A stretch of 64,000 nt of DNA from Pyropia haitanensis (taxonomy: Eukaryota > Rhodophyta > Bangiophyceae > Bangiales > Bangiaceae). The notes below the pieces were generated by a model that did no database searches, was not told where the DNA came from, and saw only the letters and a list, made by a program, of their open reading frames with translations. The number at the start of each line of letters is the position of its first letter. Within the stretch, counting starts at the first letter, position 1. Positions 1-11,648 of the stretch are shown one piece after another. The stretch covers positions 6,898,559 through 6,962,558 of the forward strand of contig SDUX01000004.1 of the NCBI GenBank assembly GCA_008729055.1. Direction: 5' to 3'. Position numbers and translations under genes: made by a program.

Positions 1-748
1 AACGTCGCATCCACGGTCGCGGTCACGGTCAAGGAGACAACGTGGGTGCAACACAGCCGTGCGTGTGCGTCAAGCAAGGCCACTCGCCGACGTCCACGAC
101 CGCCGAAGCTGGCGATGGCCCCAGAGCCAACCGAGAAGGGATCCGCGGGAGTCTGTCTTTGTAGGCGTCTCCCTGCAGACTGACACAACCAGTGTACAAT
201 TATCGATGGAAACGTGGATGATTTACAATTCCATTTCGAGGAGAACTATGAAGACTTGTACAGTATGATTGGGCGCACTTGTTCGAGTGTCAGCACCCAT
301 GAGCAGGGAACGACAGACAGGGATTCCAAGTGACTGCTGAGATCTGTGGCAAACGATGCGCTACTCTCACACTGGTCCGTCGGTGGTCACCCGCTGCGTG
401 GTGGTCGCTCACGGACGCAGCGGTGGCAGGAACGACATGAACAGCCACCGCTTCTGTTCCTGTGCACGCCACAACCCCGCCCACCTGGCATCTGTCCGAC
501 AACTGAGGTGATTCCCTACGCGACACGGATGGCGAGCGTTCGCCATCTTCTCTCTTTCCAGCCTGTAGTACGTACCGCTGGTTTCTGGTTGCCGGTCCTC
601 ATTACCGCGTGTTCACCGGCCAGCAGACAACACCACGTTTGTTCGTACTGGTTTATGAACACGCAACGGCTGCTCGACTGCGGCGCCCCCTAATAAGATA
701 GTACACCCGGAGGAGTCATCCCTCCGGTCAAGTCGCGGCACACCCACT
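1..748. other. No recognisable gene
   Basis: I see no family motif, splice pattern or tRNA-like fold here. Short open frames are present on both strands but have no recognisable content. Base composition is less extreme than further right. It lies downstream of the carbonic anhydrase gene that ends at 749 and may hold its 3' UTR. Confidence 0.5.
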
Positions 749-1660
749 CTACGAATTCACCTCGAGCCACTCCACCGACCGCCCGTGCGCCTCCTGTAGT
801 GGCCGCGCGTTGGCGTGCCCGCCGTTAAGGGACCGCAACGACGCCAGCTGCCGCCGGCTCATCTTCCCGATCGTCGTTGTCACTACCCACGACAGCCCCT
901 CCGTGCACGGCGGCGTGGTGAGGCTGCCCTTGTACACACCACACCCGACTTCGGCGCCCGAGAAGAAGTGCTTCTTAACCTCCGACGCCGTTGCGGACAG
1001 GTCGGTGAGGCTCTCCATCGCGTCGAGCGTGCGCTCCACCAGCGGGTTGACCTCGCCTTGGTTGAACAGCGCCGACATCACCGCGATCTTGCCGTCGGCA
1101 GCAAACGACACGATGTGCAGCTCAGCCGCCGTGCGCTGGTTGTCGATCGTGTGCTCGGACGGCGTGTGCCAGTGCATGTTCTTGATCGCGTGCGGCTTGC
1201 CGCCGACCTGGATCTCCCCACAGTCGCCCTGGCACAGCAGCGCGACGGTGCCGCCGTGGGCGGGGGTGGCCGTGAGGCGCAGCGTCTTGGTCGGCGCCAG
1301 TAGCGACGACACGCTGCCAGGCTTGACGACGTCCGCGGGGGTGTGGCGGAGCGACATGGGCGACTGCGACTCGCCGCTGGTGCACGTGGCCGGCCACGCG
1401 GCGGTGTTGCTGTACGACCAGTCGGGGTTGTGGTTGGGATCGGGCTGTGTGGGCTCGTCGGGCACGGGTGTGGGCGTTGGTGTGGGTGTCGGCGTCGGAG
1501 TCGGCGTCGGCTCGGGGGTCTGCTGCGGCGGATCCGGGTCGGCGCGCACGCCGACGGCGGCGGCGGCGGCGGCAGCGGCGACGAGGGCGGCACCCAGGAA
1601 CAGCAAGGAAGGCGAACGCCGCCGCCGGGCGGGGGAGCCCGTCCGGGTAATAGGCGCCAT
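749..1660 (-). CDS. Alpha-carbonic anhydrase, secreted (copy 1)
   Basis: This gene encodes a 303-residue alpha-class carbonic anhydrase, which interconverts CO2 and bicarbonate. The ATG at 1660 is chosen because it is followed by an Arg-rich n-region and a long Leu/Ala hydrophobic core (about residues 19-36), a signal peptide or anchor. An upstream in-frame non-ATG extension is rejected. A (PT)n linker at about residues 50-66 separates the signal from the catalytic domain. The domain shows QSP, the zinc ligands His163 and His165 in NMHWHTPSEH and His182 in ELHIV, the gatekeeper Glu, and LTTPPC near residue 249. All are alpha-CA hallmarks. The mature enzyme should act outside the cell or in a secretory/periplastid compartment. 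It is intron-free with an intact frame. It is almost identical over its last 200 residues to the gene at 5510-6405, which faces away from it. Confidence 0.95.
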   Translation of the reverse strand: MAPITRTGSPARRRRSPSLLFLGAALVAAAAAAAAVGVRADPDPPQQTPEPTPTPTPTPTPTPTPVPDEPTQPDPNHNPDWSYSNTAAWPATCTSGESQSPMSLRHTPADVVKPGSVSSLLAPTKTLRLTATPAHGGTVALLCQGDCGEIQVGGKPHAIKNMHWHTPSEHTIDNQRTAAELHIVSFAADGKIAVMSALFNQGEVNPLVERTLDAMESLTDLSATASEVKKHFFSGAEVGCGVYKGSLTTPPCTEGLSWVVTTTIGKMSRRQLASLRSLNGGHANARPLQEAHGRSVEWLEVNS

Positions 1661-1831
1661 GAACTCAGGAAGGGTGGGGGGTGCGGAAGAGAGGGACGGA
1701 CAGGGAGGGCGGTGAACGACCAAGAAGGAACAAGTAGGGGGTGCAGTGGGTGCTCAGGAGATGGGCACGAGACTGCTTCGGCGCTGCGTGTGACCGCCAC
1801 GGGGAACACCCGAAGGCGCACGCAGGCCGGG

Positions 1832-1840
1832 CTTATATGG
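1832..1840 (-). promoter_or_regulatory. TATA box of carbonic anhydrase copy 1
   Basis: On the minus strand this reads CCATATAAG, in otherwise very GC-rich DNA, about 170 bases upstream of the ATG at 1660. The second carbonic anhydrase has a TATA-like site at almost the same distance from its ATG, which supports a functional core promoter. Confidence 0.6.
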
Positions 1841-3951
1841 GCGCAGAGGAGGCCCCGACAAGCCTGCCTTCCGTGGTCTCCTCTGGTCTGCCGTGCACAC
1901 GGCCGTAGGGGTGCTGTGCGCTCGCCTCCCCCCCCCTGCAGTGCCGGTACGCACGCTCATCTTGGATGAACGGCCCGCAACGGCCGCCCATCATGGACGG
2001 TTGGCAACGACCGCCGCGCTGGACCGGCGGCCTGCCTGAATCCGCGCAGGTGGCGGCGCAGCCGCGTGCGCACCCCTCTTCTCTCTGTGCGGACAGCGAG
2101 GAGGGGGAAGGGGGCGCCGGAGCCGCCCCTTCCCCCACGGCAAGCGCCGCGGCCAAAAAAGGACGGAGCGTGCGGGACCCTTCCGCTGCGTGGGAGAAAC
2201 GGCGCCCTACGCCCCCCCCCCTGCGGCCCCCGACGCCCACCCCGCCGCCACCGACCACCGTGCGTTGCTGTTGCCCTTGTGTCGGGGCGGCCCAGCACCC
2301 CCTGCGCACCCCACCTTGGAAACGCCGGCGCGGGCGCCGGGCCTGCGCCGCCCCACGGCGGCTGACGGCCGTACGTGGTCCTCGGCGACCCCGCGCGCAG
2401 CCCGTCGGTGCCACCCTGCGGAAAGAATATGCAGGGTGTCATGCGCGGCCGCGCTCCGACGGGACAAGCGTAGCGCACGGCGAGTGGACCAGCACAGACG
2501 CCATTGTTGGCACGCAGGCCGCACGGGTGCGGGTGGCGTGCAATCGATGGAGAAGGGAAACGGTGGGTCGGCACCCGCGGCCGGAGGTGTGCCTCCTGTG
2601 TCAAGTGCGACTCGCACCGGATTTCCTACGGACGCCGTGCCTCCCCATCCAACCGTCGTTGCACTTGAGGCTGGAGCATTGCCCTTCATTTCTGCACAGT
2701 GGTACCCCCATCACGTACCCATGCCATGGGGGGGGGTCGGAAGGATACTGTGTATGGATCACTGGGGGTTTTCACCGATACGAGTGGCTGGGAAACAACC
2801 ACCCATCGATGCCAGCGAGGATATGCGAACAGTCGCTCCCGCGTGGCGGGCAGCCAAGGAGACCCCCACCACGGTGAGTCTTGGCTCTGAATCCTTGACG
2901 GTAAACTATCACGGCAGTGTCCCCGGGTGGGTGCGGCCTCCTCCCACACCCAACCGTTTGGGTGTGCGGGGCAGTTGCACGCCCCGCAACCAAATGGGCG
3001 GCGGAGCAACCGCCTCGTGCGCGCCTCGGCCGACCTTGAGCCGTCGGTCCTGCCTTGCTTCCCCTCCGCGGGAGCAGGTACGTAAGCAGCGCACAGCGAC
3101 TCGAGGCGGGGGGAGGCGGAGGACGAGGGTTGGGCGAGGCAGCGGCTGCGGCGGCCCACCGACCGGCGACGCCGAAATCCACGCGCGCGCCGCACAACTG
3201 AGAGAAAAAAAAATCTTGCGGCCGAGCTGGGGGACAAGACGGGCAGGCGCGCGCCGCCGCCGCTTCCGCCGCAGATTTTCGGGACCGCCGCCGCACGATG
3301 GCGCGGGCGGTGAGCCCCGCGCGGGGTACCTGCTGTGGCACTGGTTCGCCTCGCGATACTGTGCGGTGCCTCCGCGAGGATGGCGGGAAGGGGTCGCGCG
3401 CGGTCGGTCCTCAGTGGCACAGGCCGCCGCCGGCAGTGGGCGGCGGCGGCCCAGAGAGACGCCTGTCGCGCACCAGTTGTGTCTCTCCAGCAGTTGTCAG
3501 AGCTGTCGACCTGCCCGCACCTGTGTGCGGTGGTGAGGAGGAGGAACGGGCAGAGGGGGTGGGCGGCGGCGGAGACAGGCGGCCGTCGGCTGGGGGTCCG
3601 CGGAAGAGGAGCCAGCCTGGCCAGTCGTTGTCGTCCGCCTCCCCCTCCCTCCCCCGTCGGCTTTGGGACGGGGTGACTCCGGTCTCTGCTGGTCTGGGAC
3701 CCCTGGCGCGGGCGTGCCGATGCGGGGCTCTCAGATACCCTCGGTACGTACCAGCGTCAATGTCGCGTGCAGGCGGTAAACGCTGCTACGCTCCGTGTCG
3801 CCATTGGTGCGTCTCTTGGGTATCTTTGCCGAGCCGTGGATTCCGCATGGACCAACCACGGTCCACAGTTTGCGGGACCCGTACTGTACCCTCGTTCACG
3901 TGAGCTTACAGATGTCCCATGGGTTCCACCTGCGACCGCCGCTGGATTGGG

Positions 3952-4040
3952 GTCGCCGCTTGGTGCAGGGTCCCGCCGCTTGGTTGGGGGGTCCCGCCGC
4001 TTGGTTGGGGGGTCCCGCCTCTTGGTGGGGGGTCCGGCGT
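3952..4040 (+). repeat. 21-bp minisatellite, about 4 copies
   Basis: Copies begin near 3952, 3970, 3991 and 4012, with a degenerate end near 4032. The core is GTCCCGCCGCTTGGTTGGGG. The two central copies are exact, while the outer copies carry substitutions and small deletions. It lies between the two carbonic anhydrase genes. Confidence 0.85.
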
Positions 4041-4170
4041 TTGGGATGTCGGGTCACGACCCCACTCCGGGCGTCAAAGGGGGGTTTGGACCCGCGCGCA
4101 TCGTCCGTTGGCCTCGCCCGGGGGTACAGTGTACGAAACGTTTTTGCATACGTAGAGAAGAGGAAGGCGG

Positions 4171-4180
4171 ACTATATAGG
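4171..4180. promoter_or_regulatory. Isolated TATATA site, possible core promoter
   Basis: ACTATATAGG stands out in GC-rich DNA. It is about 1.3 kb upstream of the second carbonic anhydrase start, too far to be its core promoter. It may serve an unrecognised transcript or be chance. Confidence 0.25.
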
Positions 4181-5318
4181 GGAGGGTCCTCCGGGACGAC
4201 GCAGCTCAGTGGCTACGCGGCTGGGCTTCATAGTTATGAGCGATGCAGCGGTGACCACCCGCGCTACGGCCGTGTGGTCGTCAGCCGCCAGCGGGCGTCG
4301 CGCGCCGCTCCCGCGCCGTGCCGTTCCGCTCCTTTTTTCCGCATGGGCACCAAAAAAATATCCGCGCGCTCCGCCGCGGCGCGGCTGTGCCCTGTTGCGA
4401 GGGGGGGCGCGCGGGGACCGCACGCCCGCGCCCTGGCCTGGGACCCCCCGTCGCGCCCCCCGCCCAACCGCACGACGCGGCCGACGCATCCTTCGAGAAG
4501 GGTGCGGTCTGGACAAAGACGGGCGTGCCCTTGGCTTGCGGCGCCGCTGCCTCGACGGCCCCTGGTTTGTGAGGCTGTGGAAGCGCGCCGGCAGCTGGGG
4601 GCTGGGGGTGGGGGGGAGGGCGGGGCCGGGGGGGGGGGGGGGAGTTGGTCGATGACCATGTGCGGCCGTCCGCCGCCGGCGTGACAGCTGGGGGGATCCG
4701 CGGGAGAGAGGATGGTGGCCGGAAGGGCGGGGGGTGTGGTGCTGGGCAGCCCCGCCGGCGTGCGACCGCACAGACCCGACGGTGTCTACAGTTTCGCAGG
4801 ATGGCGGCGGAGCCGGTATCTCTGACACCCCGCCATCCCCAGCTGGCTCCCTGTACGTCGCTTGCCATTCGGCGCTGTCACCCGCCGTCCACCCCTTTCC
4901 TGGTAACGGTGACAAGCGCCGCGGTGGCGTTGCGGCCGCGCCCCTATCCCTTTCCCCCCCGCGCACGTCTCCGCCGACCATGGGCAGCGGGCGTCGAAAG
5001 GAGGCGCTCGCCTCCCTCCCCCCCCCACACGCCCGCTGCTGTACGGGCTGCCGTCCGCTGGGGTGAAGACAGTATCCGCTCTAGCGGTGGCTGTGGGAGT
5101 GGCCCAAGTGGGGGAGAGGCGAAGGGCGAGGGGCGGCACGAGGGAGGCGCATACGAGGCCGACGGGCCCGCCCGCGCCGAACGTCCTACGGTGTCGGGCG
5201 CGCCGCCTCTGTACGGGTGTGCGGGGGGGGGGTCGGGGACGGGCCTCCCTCGCGGCAGCGCCGGGCCGAGCTGCGGGGGAGCCAGGGCGGGAGGTGCGCC
5301 ATCTTCCCCCGCCTCAGA

Positions 5319-5327
5319 CATAAAAGG
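5319..5327 (+). promoter_or_regulatory. TATA-like box of carbonic anhydrase copy 2
   Basis: CATAAAAGG lies about 185 bases before the ATG at 5510. Its position mirrors the TATA box of the first copy. The stretch up to the ATG is C/T-rich, as expected for a 5' leader here. Confidence 0.55.
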
Positions 5328-5509
5328 TCTGGCCGCGGCGCCCCAGCACCCGCCCGAGTCGAGTGTACACTTCTCGTCTGCAGCCACTCTCCCGCACATC
5401 TCCCCCCATCCCAGCTCTCCATCCCCTCCTCTCGCTCGCTGCTCCAGTCATCCCCTTCCCCCATCTCTACACCCGGCACCCAACCGCCCATCCTCCGCCC
5501 CTCTCTCCC

Positions 5510-6405
5510 ATGGCCTTCCTGTCCCGCCGCCGGCGCTCGCCTGCCATCCTCCTTGGCGCCGCCCTGGTCGTCGCTGCCGCCGCCGCTGCCGCTGCCGGCG
5601 TGCGCGCCGACGATGATGGCCCGACGCCCCGCCCCGAGCCGACGCCCGCCGAGGTGACAGCCACGCCCCCCCCCCGACGCCCACTCCGACGGTCACGCCG
5701 GACCCGTCCACGGAGCCCCATCCCCCCGCAGACTGGTCGTACAGCAACACCGCCGCGTGGCCGGCCACGTGCACCAGCGGCGAGTCGCAGTCGCCCATGC
5801 CGCTCCGCCACACCCCCGCGGACGTCGTCAAGTCTGGCAGCGTGTCGTCGCTGCTGGCGCCGACCAAGACGCTGCGCCTCACGGCCACCCCCGCCCACGG
5901 CGGCACCGTCGCGCTGCTGTGCCAGGGCGACTGTGGGGAGATCCAGGTCGGCGGCAAGCCGCACGCGATCAAGAACATGCACTGGCACACGCCGTCCGAG
6001 CACACGATCGACAACCAGCGCACGGCGGCTGAGCTGCACATCGTATCGTTTGCTGCCGACGGCAAGATCGCGGTGATGTCGGCGCTGTTCAACCAAGGCG
6101 AGGTCAACCCACTGGTGGAGCGCACGCTCGACGCGATGGAGAGCCTCACCGACCTGTCCGCAACGGCGTCGGAGGTTAAGAAGCACTTTTTCTCGGGCGC
6201 CGACGTCGGGTGTGGCGTGTACAAGGGCAGCCTCACCACGCCGCCGTGCACGGAGGGGCTGTCGTGGGTGGTGACAACGACGATCGGGTCGATGAGTCGG
6301 CGGCAGCTGCGGCACCTGCAGTCCCTCAACGGCGGGCACGAAAACGCACGGCCGCTACAGGAGGCGCACGGGCGGTCGGTGGAGTGGCTCGAGGTGAACG
6401 CCTAG
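5510..6405 (+). CDS. Alpha-carbonic anhydrase, secreted (copy 2; one homopolymer frameshift)
   Basis: This is the second alpha-carbonic anhydrase. The ATG at 5510 starts MAFLSRRRRSP followed by an Ala-rich hydrophobic signal segment. A Pro/Thr linker follows, shorter and different from copy 1. The catalytic domain has the same zinc-ligand motifs NMHWHTPSEH and AELHIVSF, and also LTTPPC. From about 5740 to the stop it is nearly identical to copy 1; visible differences include PGSVSS/SGSVSS, GAEVG/GADVG and changes near the C-terminus. The reading frame shifts in the run of ten C at 5666-5675, between the signal/linker and the domain. One extra C would restore about 298 residues, so I treat it as a sequencing or slippage indel rather than a dead gene. 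The two genes are divergent, consistent with an inverted duplication. Confidence 0.9.
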
Positions 6406-7830
6406 AGGGGGTTCGAGGCTATCAGCGGGCCGCGACTGGGGGGTCTGCCCCCCGGGTGTACTATCTGTGTGACTATCATTATTGGTGGGGCGGAGCGGTC
6501 CGCAGCCAACGTGCCAACTTCCGTAGGCGTACCAACCATGCAATCAGTTGCGTTTGTACTGCTGAGCTCGTTGCCGCTGCCGTTGAGTCGACTCCAGCAG
6601 CATCCGTGACGGTCACGCTCGTTCCAAGCGTTGACCCGGCCCTAGCACCCATTGGCCGCGTCTGAACACGGTCCACACCACGTTGCCAGTGTGGCGGGTC
6701 TTGGACGACTTTCAGATCGCCTCTGCTCCGCTCTGCCCCCGCAGCGATGCGGAACGCCGCGGCGCATGCGTGGCGTCGTGGGAAATCGCCACGCAGCTCT
6801 CAATGAAGGGGTCACCCGCTCGACTCAAACCGATGACGGGAGCCAGATCAGACCGTTCGAGCAATCCAGACTCTGGGCCCATAGATCTTGCTACACTCTG
6901 GGGGCCACAGATCTCGCGAGACACTGGAGCGCCCGCGGATTCAACTCCACTCGCCACAGCAGCCTGGGCGCTGTCCCGTCTCCCCGTCCGCGACCAGAAG
7001 GTAGTCTGCTGGCTTCTTCCTATGCTGCCCAAGTGACCACCCCGTCGCTCGTGGGGCACTCCTTCGGCTGTCCCAGCCAGACAACCACCCGAGTGGTGCT
7101 CGGCCAGCGTGGCCACCCCACCTGCGCAATTCTCACCTCTGTTTGAGCAAAGTGCCACCCGCCCGGCCTCCCAAGGAAGTAGGTGTCCCGTGCACCTCTC
7201 GGTAGACAGCTACGTGACCTGGAGAATACAAAACGTGCGCGCTGCCCATTGAGCCAGGTCGGAGGTCCACAAGCCTCACGGACTTGTCCGGACCGGAGGC
7301 CAGACACACTCTTCTGGTGACTCTTCCTGGGGACCCTGCCAGGGGCACAACTCGCCCCACACGTCCGCATCGGCCAGCAGTCGCGGAGCAACAGCAGAGG
7401 GCCCCCGCCGTCGCACCAGACGCCCGCCCGACGGCTGCGTCGTGCGCCAGTGGCGCGGCAGCGAACAGTTGACTTGGACAGTTGCCTCGTTAATGTTGTG
7501 ATCGCCCACAGCACTTTCCGACGCGCACGATTCGTTTCCAAATTGGTGGAATGGCCGGCCTGGATCACGGCCGACGCTGCGGGGCACGGACTTGCTCCGC
7601 GGCGGCGCGTCGCCGCCGACCTCCTCCCCCATCGTCGACGCTGCCTCCTTGGCCGTTGTGCCCCACTCGCCCGCCCTCCCATCGCCGGCGTCTGCCCTCC
7701 ACGACCCCTTGTGCGCTGCGGTGTGGCGGCAGCCACCCTCCCTCCCCTTCCACTCGCCACTCCCTTCCCCCCCCCCCCCCGCTGCCCTCCTCTCTACCCC
7801 TGGCCGCCACCACCGGCGCCGCCCGCCACG
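6406..7830. other. Intergenic, no recognisable gene
   Basis: 1.4 kb of moderate complexity between copy 2 of carbonic anhydrase and mL53. Open frames on both strands overlap one another and show no domain. The last 250 bases are C/T-rich and probably form the mL53 leader. Confidence 0.5.
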
Positions 7831-9248
7831 ATGGGCCAGCTCGTCCGCTCCCTCCGCGCCGGCAGCCGCGCGCGCATCCTCTTCCAGCACGTTGCCAAGG
7901 CGACCGTCGCGTTCCACCCGTTTGACCCGCGTGCGGTCGCCGCAAGGTATGGTTGCTTGGGTGGATGGACGGGTGGGTGGGTGGGTGGGTGGGTTGGGTG
8001 GGTGGGTGGGTGGGTTGGGTGGGTGGGTGGGTGGGTTGGGTGGGCTACACCCGCGGATGGTGGTTGGGGGGGGGGAGGGGGGGGGGACTGGAGGACCCCC
8101 AGTGCTTGGGCGTGCAATGGCCGCGTGGCGGCAGCGGCGTGGCTGCCCGCGCGGCACCGCCACTCGCTGGGCGGCACCGCGCCCGCAGCGCGTGCCGCCC
8201 CCACCCGCCGCGGCCGCCCTGACGCGGTCGTGCGTGTGGCCGTGTGTCCCGCTGCGCGGATGGATGGGGGGTGCGGGCTGGGGTGGCGGGGGGAGGTGCC
8301 GTCGCTGCCCCGCCTCGCTGCCTGCTCCCTGCGTGCGTGCGTGCGTGCCTGCTTGCCCCGCCCCTGCCGTGCGCTTGCGACCGCCCCCGCCCCGCCACAG
8401 GGAGTTCCTGACGCGCGTCCAGACGCCGCCGGTGCGCAAGGAGAACCCCAACCTGTCGGTCGTTGCGCAGGTGCTCGCCACGCCCGCGCCACCAACGATT
8501 GACCTCGAGTATGGTGCGTTCTTCCCTTTCCTTTTTTTTTTTTGGGGGGGGGGGGGGGGGGGTGGCTCGGAGGTGTGGGGGTGGGGACGTGGCGGTGGGG
8601 CTGACGAGGTGGAGTTAAGCGTCGGGGTTGCCACGCGTGGCGGTTTTTTTTTTTGGGCGGCCGCCGCGGCGGGCTGCGGCGGTGGCGGCGCCGACGCGGC
8701 GGCGGCAGCCGCCGGCGGTGGGCGCGGCGGCCGCGGCGGCGCGGCACGCCGGGCGGCCGCCGCCACGAGCGCCGCCGCGTCCGACCGCCCGCCGCGGCAC
8801 GGGGTGTGGACGGCGCGCTGACGTGGTCACTGTCGAGGTGACCCCCCCTGCCGCGTTGCCCACGGTTCCCTCCCCGTTTGTTTTTTGTTTTTTTTTGTCC
8901 TGCCCTGCCCCGTTTCCCCTCCCCCCCCCCCCCCCCCTCCCCCTTCCGCCCCATCCCGTGGCACCCCGCCCCCCCCCCCTCCCTCCCCCCCCCCCTCCCT
9001 CTTTCCCCCCCCCGCCCCCCCCCCCATCCTCCCTCCCGCCATGCGCAGTCGACGGCACCCGCCAGCACATTGTCGCGGTCGGCCTCACCATCGACGACCT
9101 CCTCACCGCCGTCCGCGCCGCGACGCGGTGGGCGGCCGCCCCCACCGACGCCGCCGCCGCCGCCGCCAACCCGTTTGTCGCCCTCCGCCGGGAGCGCCTC
9201 GCCGCGATCGCCGCGGAGGTGACGCCGGGGGGGGGGGTGCCGCCGGCA

Positions 9249-9286
<38 letters not shown>

Positions 9287-9307
9287 GACGGCGGCGCCCG
9301 CCCGTAA
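7831..9307 (+). CDS. MRPL53: Mitochondrial large-subunit ribosomal protein mL53 (3 exons)
   Basis: Three exons give a small protein of about 160 residues matching the MRP-L53 family, a thioredoxin-like subunit of the mitochondrial 39S/54S ribosome. Exon 1 is 7831-7946 and ends AAG before GTATGG. Exon 2 is 8401-8513, entered after CCACAG and left before GTGCGT. Exon 3 starts at 9049 after GCGCAG. Joined, they read ...FHPFDPRAVAA-REFLTRVQ..., then NPNLSVVAQVLATP, then IDLEYVDGTRQHIVAVGL, the expected order for this family. The phases are compatible at both junctions. Exon 3 stays open far past the expected end. A single-base change in the G run at about 9228-9238 brings in the stop TAA at 9305-9307, so I end it there. 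Both introns are low-complexity and G- or C-rich. The gene is tail-to-tail with the VPS39-like gene. Confidence 0.75.
7961..8045 (+). repeat. G-rich 21-bp minisatellite in mL53 intron 1
   Basis: GGGT repeats are interrupted by GGGTT every 21 bases (at 7994, 8015 and 8036). The sense strand therefore carries many G3 tracts with one-base loops, an ideal G-quadruplex pattern in the pre-mRNA, starting just after the 5' splice site. Confidence 0.85.
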
Positions 9308-9341
9308 GGAGGGGAGGGGGGGGGGGGGTAGTGGCGGAGGT

Positions 9342-9394
9342 GGGGGGGAGGGGGAGGGGGAGGGGGAGGGGGAGGGGGAGGGGGAGGGGGAGGG
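9342..9394 (+). repeat. GGGGGA hexamer microsatellite
   Basis: About eight consecutive GGGGGA units just downstream of mL53. The array is pure purine on the plus strand and capable of triplex or quadruplex structure. Confidence 0.85.
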
Positions 9395-10271
9395 GTGGGG
9401 GGGGGGGGAGCCAGAGGGGAGGGAGGGGGGGGAGCGGCTGTGCCGGTGTGGGCCGCCGTGGCGGGGGGAGCACGGCGTCGGCCGTGCGCGCCGCCCGCCG
9501 CCGCGCGTGGCGCGGCGGGCGGGCGGGCGGGCGGGTCGGTTGGTGGCCGCCGCGGGTGGTTGGCCGCGGCGGTCGGCGGGCGGCGGGCGGCGGCGGGCGG
9601 CGGGCGGCGGGCGGCGGGCGGCGGGCGGCGGGCGGCGGGCGGCGGCGCCGCGTCGCGCTGTGGCGACCGCGCGGGCCGGCAGCCGCACGCGCCCGCGGCG
9701 GCCGCCCGCCGTCGCACCCCAGCCGCCCAGGCGGTCGGTCGGTCGGGCGGCGGCGGCGGCGGCGGCGGCGGCGGCCGCCACCGCGGCGGCCGCCACCACC
9801 GCCGCCCGCTGCCGTCGCGGCGGCCGCGGTGGTAGCGGCGGCTCGCCGCCGCCGGCCGCCACGGCGGGGACGGCCGGCGGGCCCGCCGCCGGCGCGTCGG
9901 GCGCGGCGGCGGCGGCCGCGCCTGCGCCGCCGCGCGTCGGGTGGCCGCCCAGAAAAAAAAAAAAAAAAAACACACAGGCCGCCGCGGCGGGCGCCGACGC
10001 GGCGCCGCCGCCCGTTTTGACCGCCGCCGCCGCCGTTGCCGCGGCGTCCGTCCCACGCCCGCCCCCGGCCGCTGCTCCCGTCCCCCCCACCCACGCCAAC
10101 GCGGGGCGCGCAGACCAACCCCGCTTGGCAGCCCACCCTCCGTCCGCCACCCCTCCTTTTCCGCCCACCCCACCTCAAACCCCCCTGCCCCGCTACCGGT
10201 CGCGCCACACCAAACCCACCCCCCCCCCCACGCACCCCCCACGCACCCCCCCCCCCCCCTTCCCCATCCCT

Positions 10272-10700
10272 CTACAACCGTACCGCCGCCCCCCCCCCCC
10301 CCCCCCCCCGCCTCTGCCGCGGCGCGCCAGCACGGCAGGTGGGCGACCCCCCCCCCCCCCGGCAACGCGACAAACGCCCCCCCCCCCAGCCGGCGGCCAC
10401 ACCCCCCACACGCCCGCTCGTGGCCAACCGCGACCGCGCCGCGGCGGCGGCGCGTCGCGGCGTCGCGCGCGGCGGCCGCGTCGGAGCGGAGGAGGCCACG
10501 GCGGGCCGCGGCGGTGCGCGCGCGGGCGGTGGCGGCGGAGAGGGCGGCGAGGAGGAGGGGGCGCGCCGCGTCGAGGGTGGGGGGGGGGGGGGGGGGGGTC
10601 CCCGCGCGTGCCGCCCGCAGCGCGGCGACAACGTCGAGGGCGCCGCGCCGGCGGGCGACGAGGCGGGCGGCGAGCACCCAGCCGCCGCCGCCGCCGCCGC

Positions 10701-10731
<31 letters not shown>

Positions 10732-11016
10732 GCCGCTGCCGCCGCCGCCGCGGTCGCCGTCGCCGCCGCCGCCACCGTCGCCACCGCCATTACGACCGCC
10801 GCCACCGCCAGCCGCGTCTCCGTCCCCCTCCCCGTCCGTGCCGCCGGCGCCCTCCTCATCGTCACTCTCAAACAGTGGCGCCGTCGCGTCCCACCGGTCG
10901 GGCCGCGCGACGAGCGCCTCGAGCAGCGCCGCCTCTGCCGCCCGCCGCTCCGCACCACTCCGCGTCGCCGCCGCGAGCGCCACCGCCACCGCCGGCAAGG
11001 GGCGCCCCCGCCGCGG

Positions 11017-11075
<59 letters not shown>

Positions 11076-11604
11076 CGCGGTCATCGCCCACCGTCGTGCC
11101 GTCGGGCGCGGCGAGCAGCGCCGCCACCGCCGCGCCCGCCCGCCCCCCGCCGGTCGTTGCGAGCAGCGCGGCGCGCTCGACGGCGGCGGCCGCCCCGGCC
11201 GGCAAGCCACCCAACACCGCCGCCGCCGCCGCGGCGGGCGCGCCCGCCGCCGTCGCGCGGCGGACGACGGCCGACCGGAGCAGCCGCCGCGCGTCGGCGG
11301 CGGGCACCCGCCCCGCGCGGGCGTCTGGGGAGGCGGCGGCGGACGACGCGCGCGGACCGCCGCCGCCGCGGCCGCTGCCGCCGCTGCCGCCGCCATCCAC
11401 GTCGGCAGAGGGGGGGGGGTGAGGTGCGTGGCCAGCGCGCGGGTCGCCGCCCCGAGCGCCTCGCACCGCGCGGCGGCGGCGGCAGCGGCGGCGGCGGCGG
11501 CGGCGGTGGAGCGGTGGCGCCGCGCCGCCGCTGCGGCGGAGCGGCGGCGGCCGCGGCGGCTGCCGCCGCCGTCGCTGCTGTCCTCACTCGACGACGGGCG
11601 CTCC

Positions 11605-11648
<44 letters not shown>

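Larger units (their letters stand above)
1841..5318. other. Intergenic region between divergent carbonic anhydrases
   Basis: About 3.5 kb with no protein I can recognise. The many open frames are GC-driven and lack family motifs. It contains a 21-bp minisatellite (3952-4040) and an isolated TATATA site (near 4173). A short block near 2355-2390 read on the minus strand resembles 4648-4680 on the plus strand (shared core CGGCCGTC). This suggests that the inverted duplication which made the two genes includes upstream DNA. Confidence 0.5.

Noticed and set aside
6400..6960. Possible tRNA T-arm sequences (GTTCGAG near 6408 and 6865)
   Set aside because: No matching acceptor, D and anticodon stems could be paired around them.
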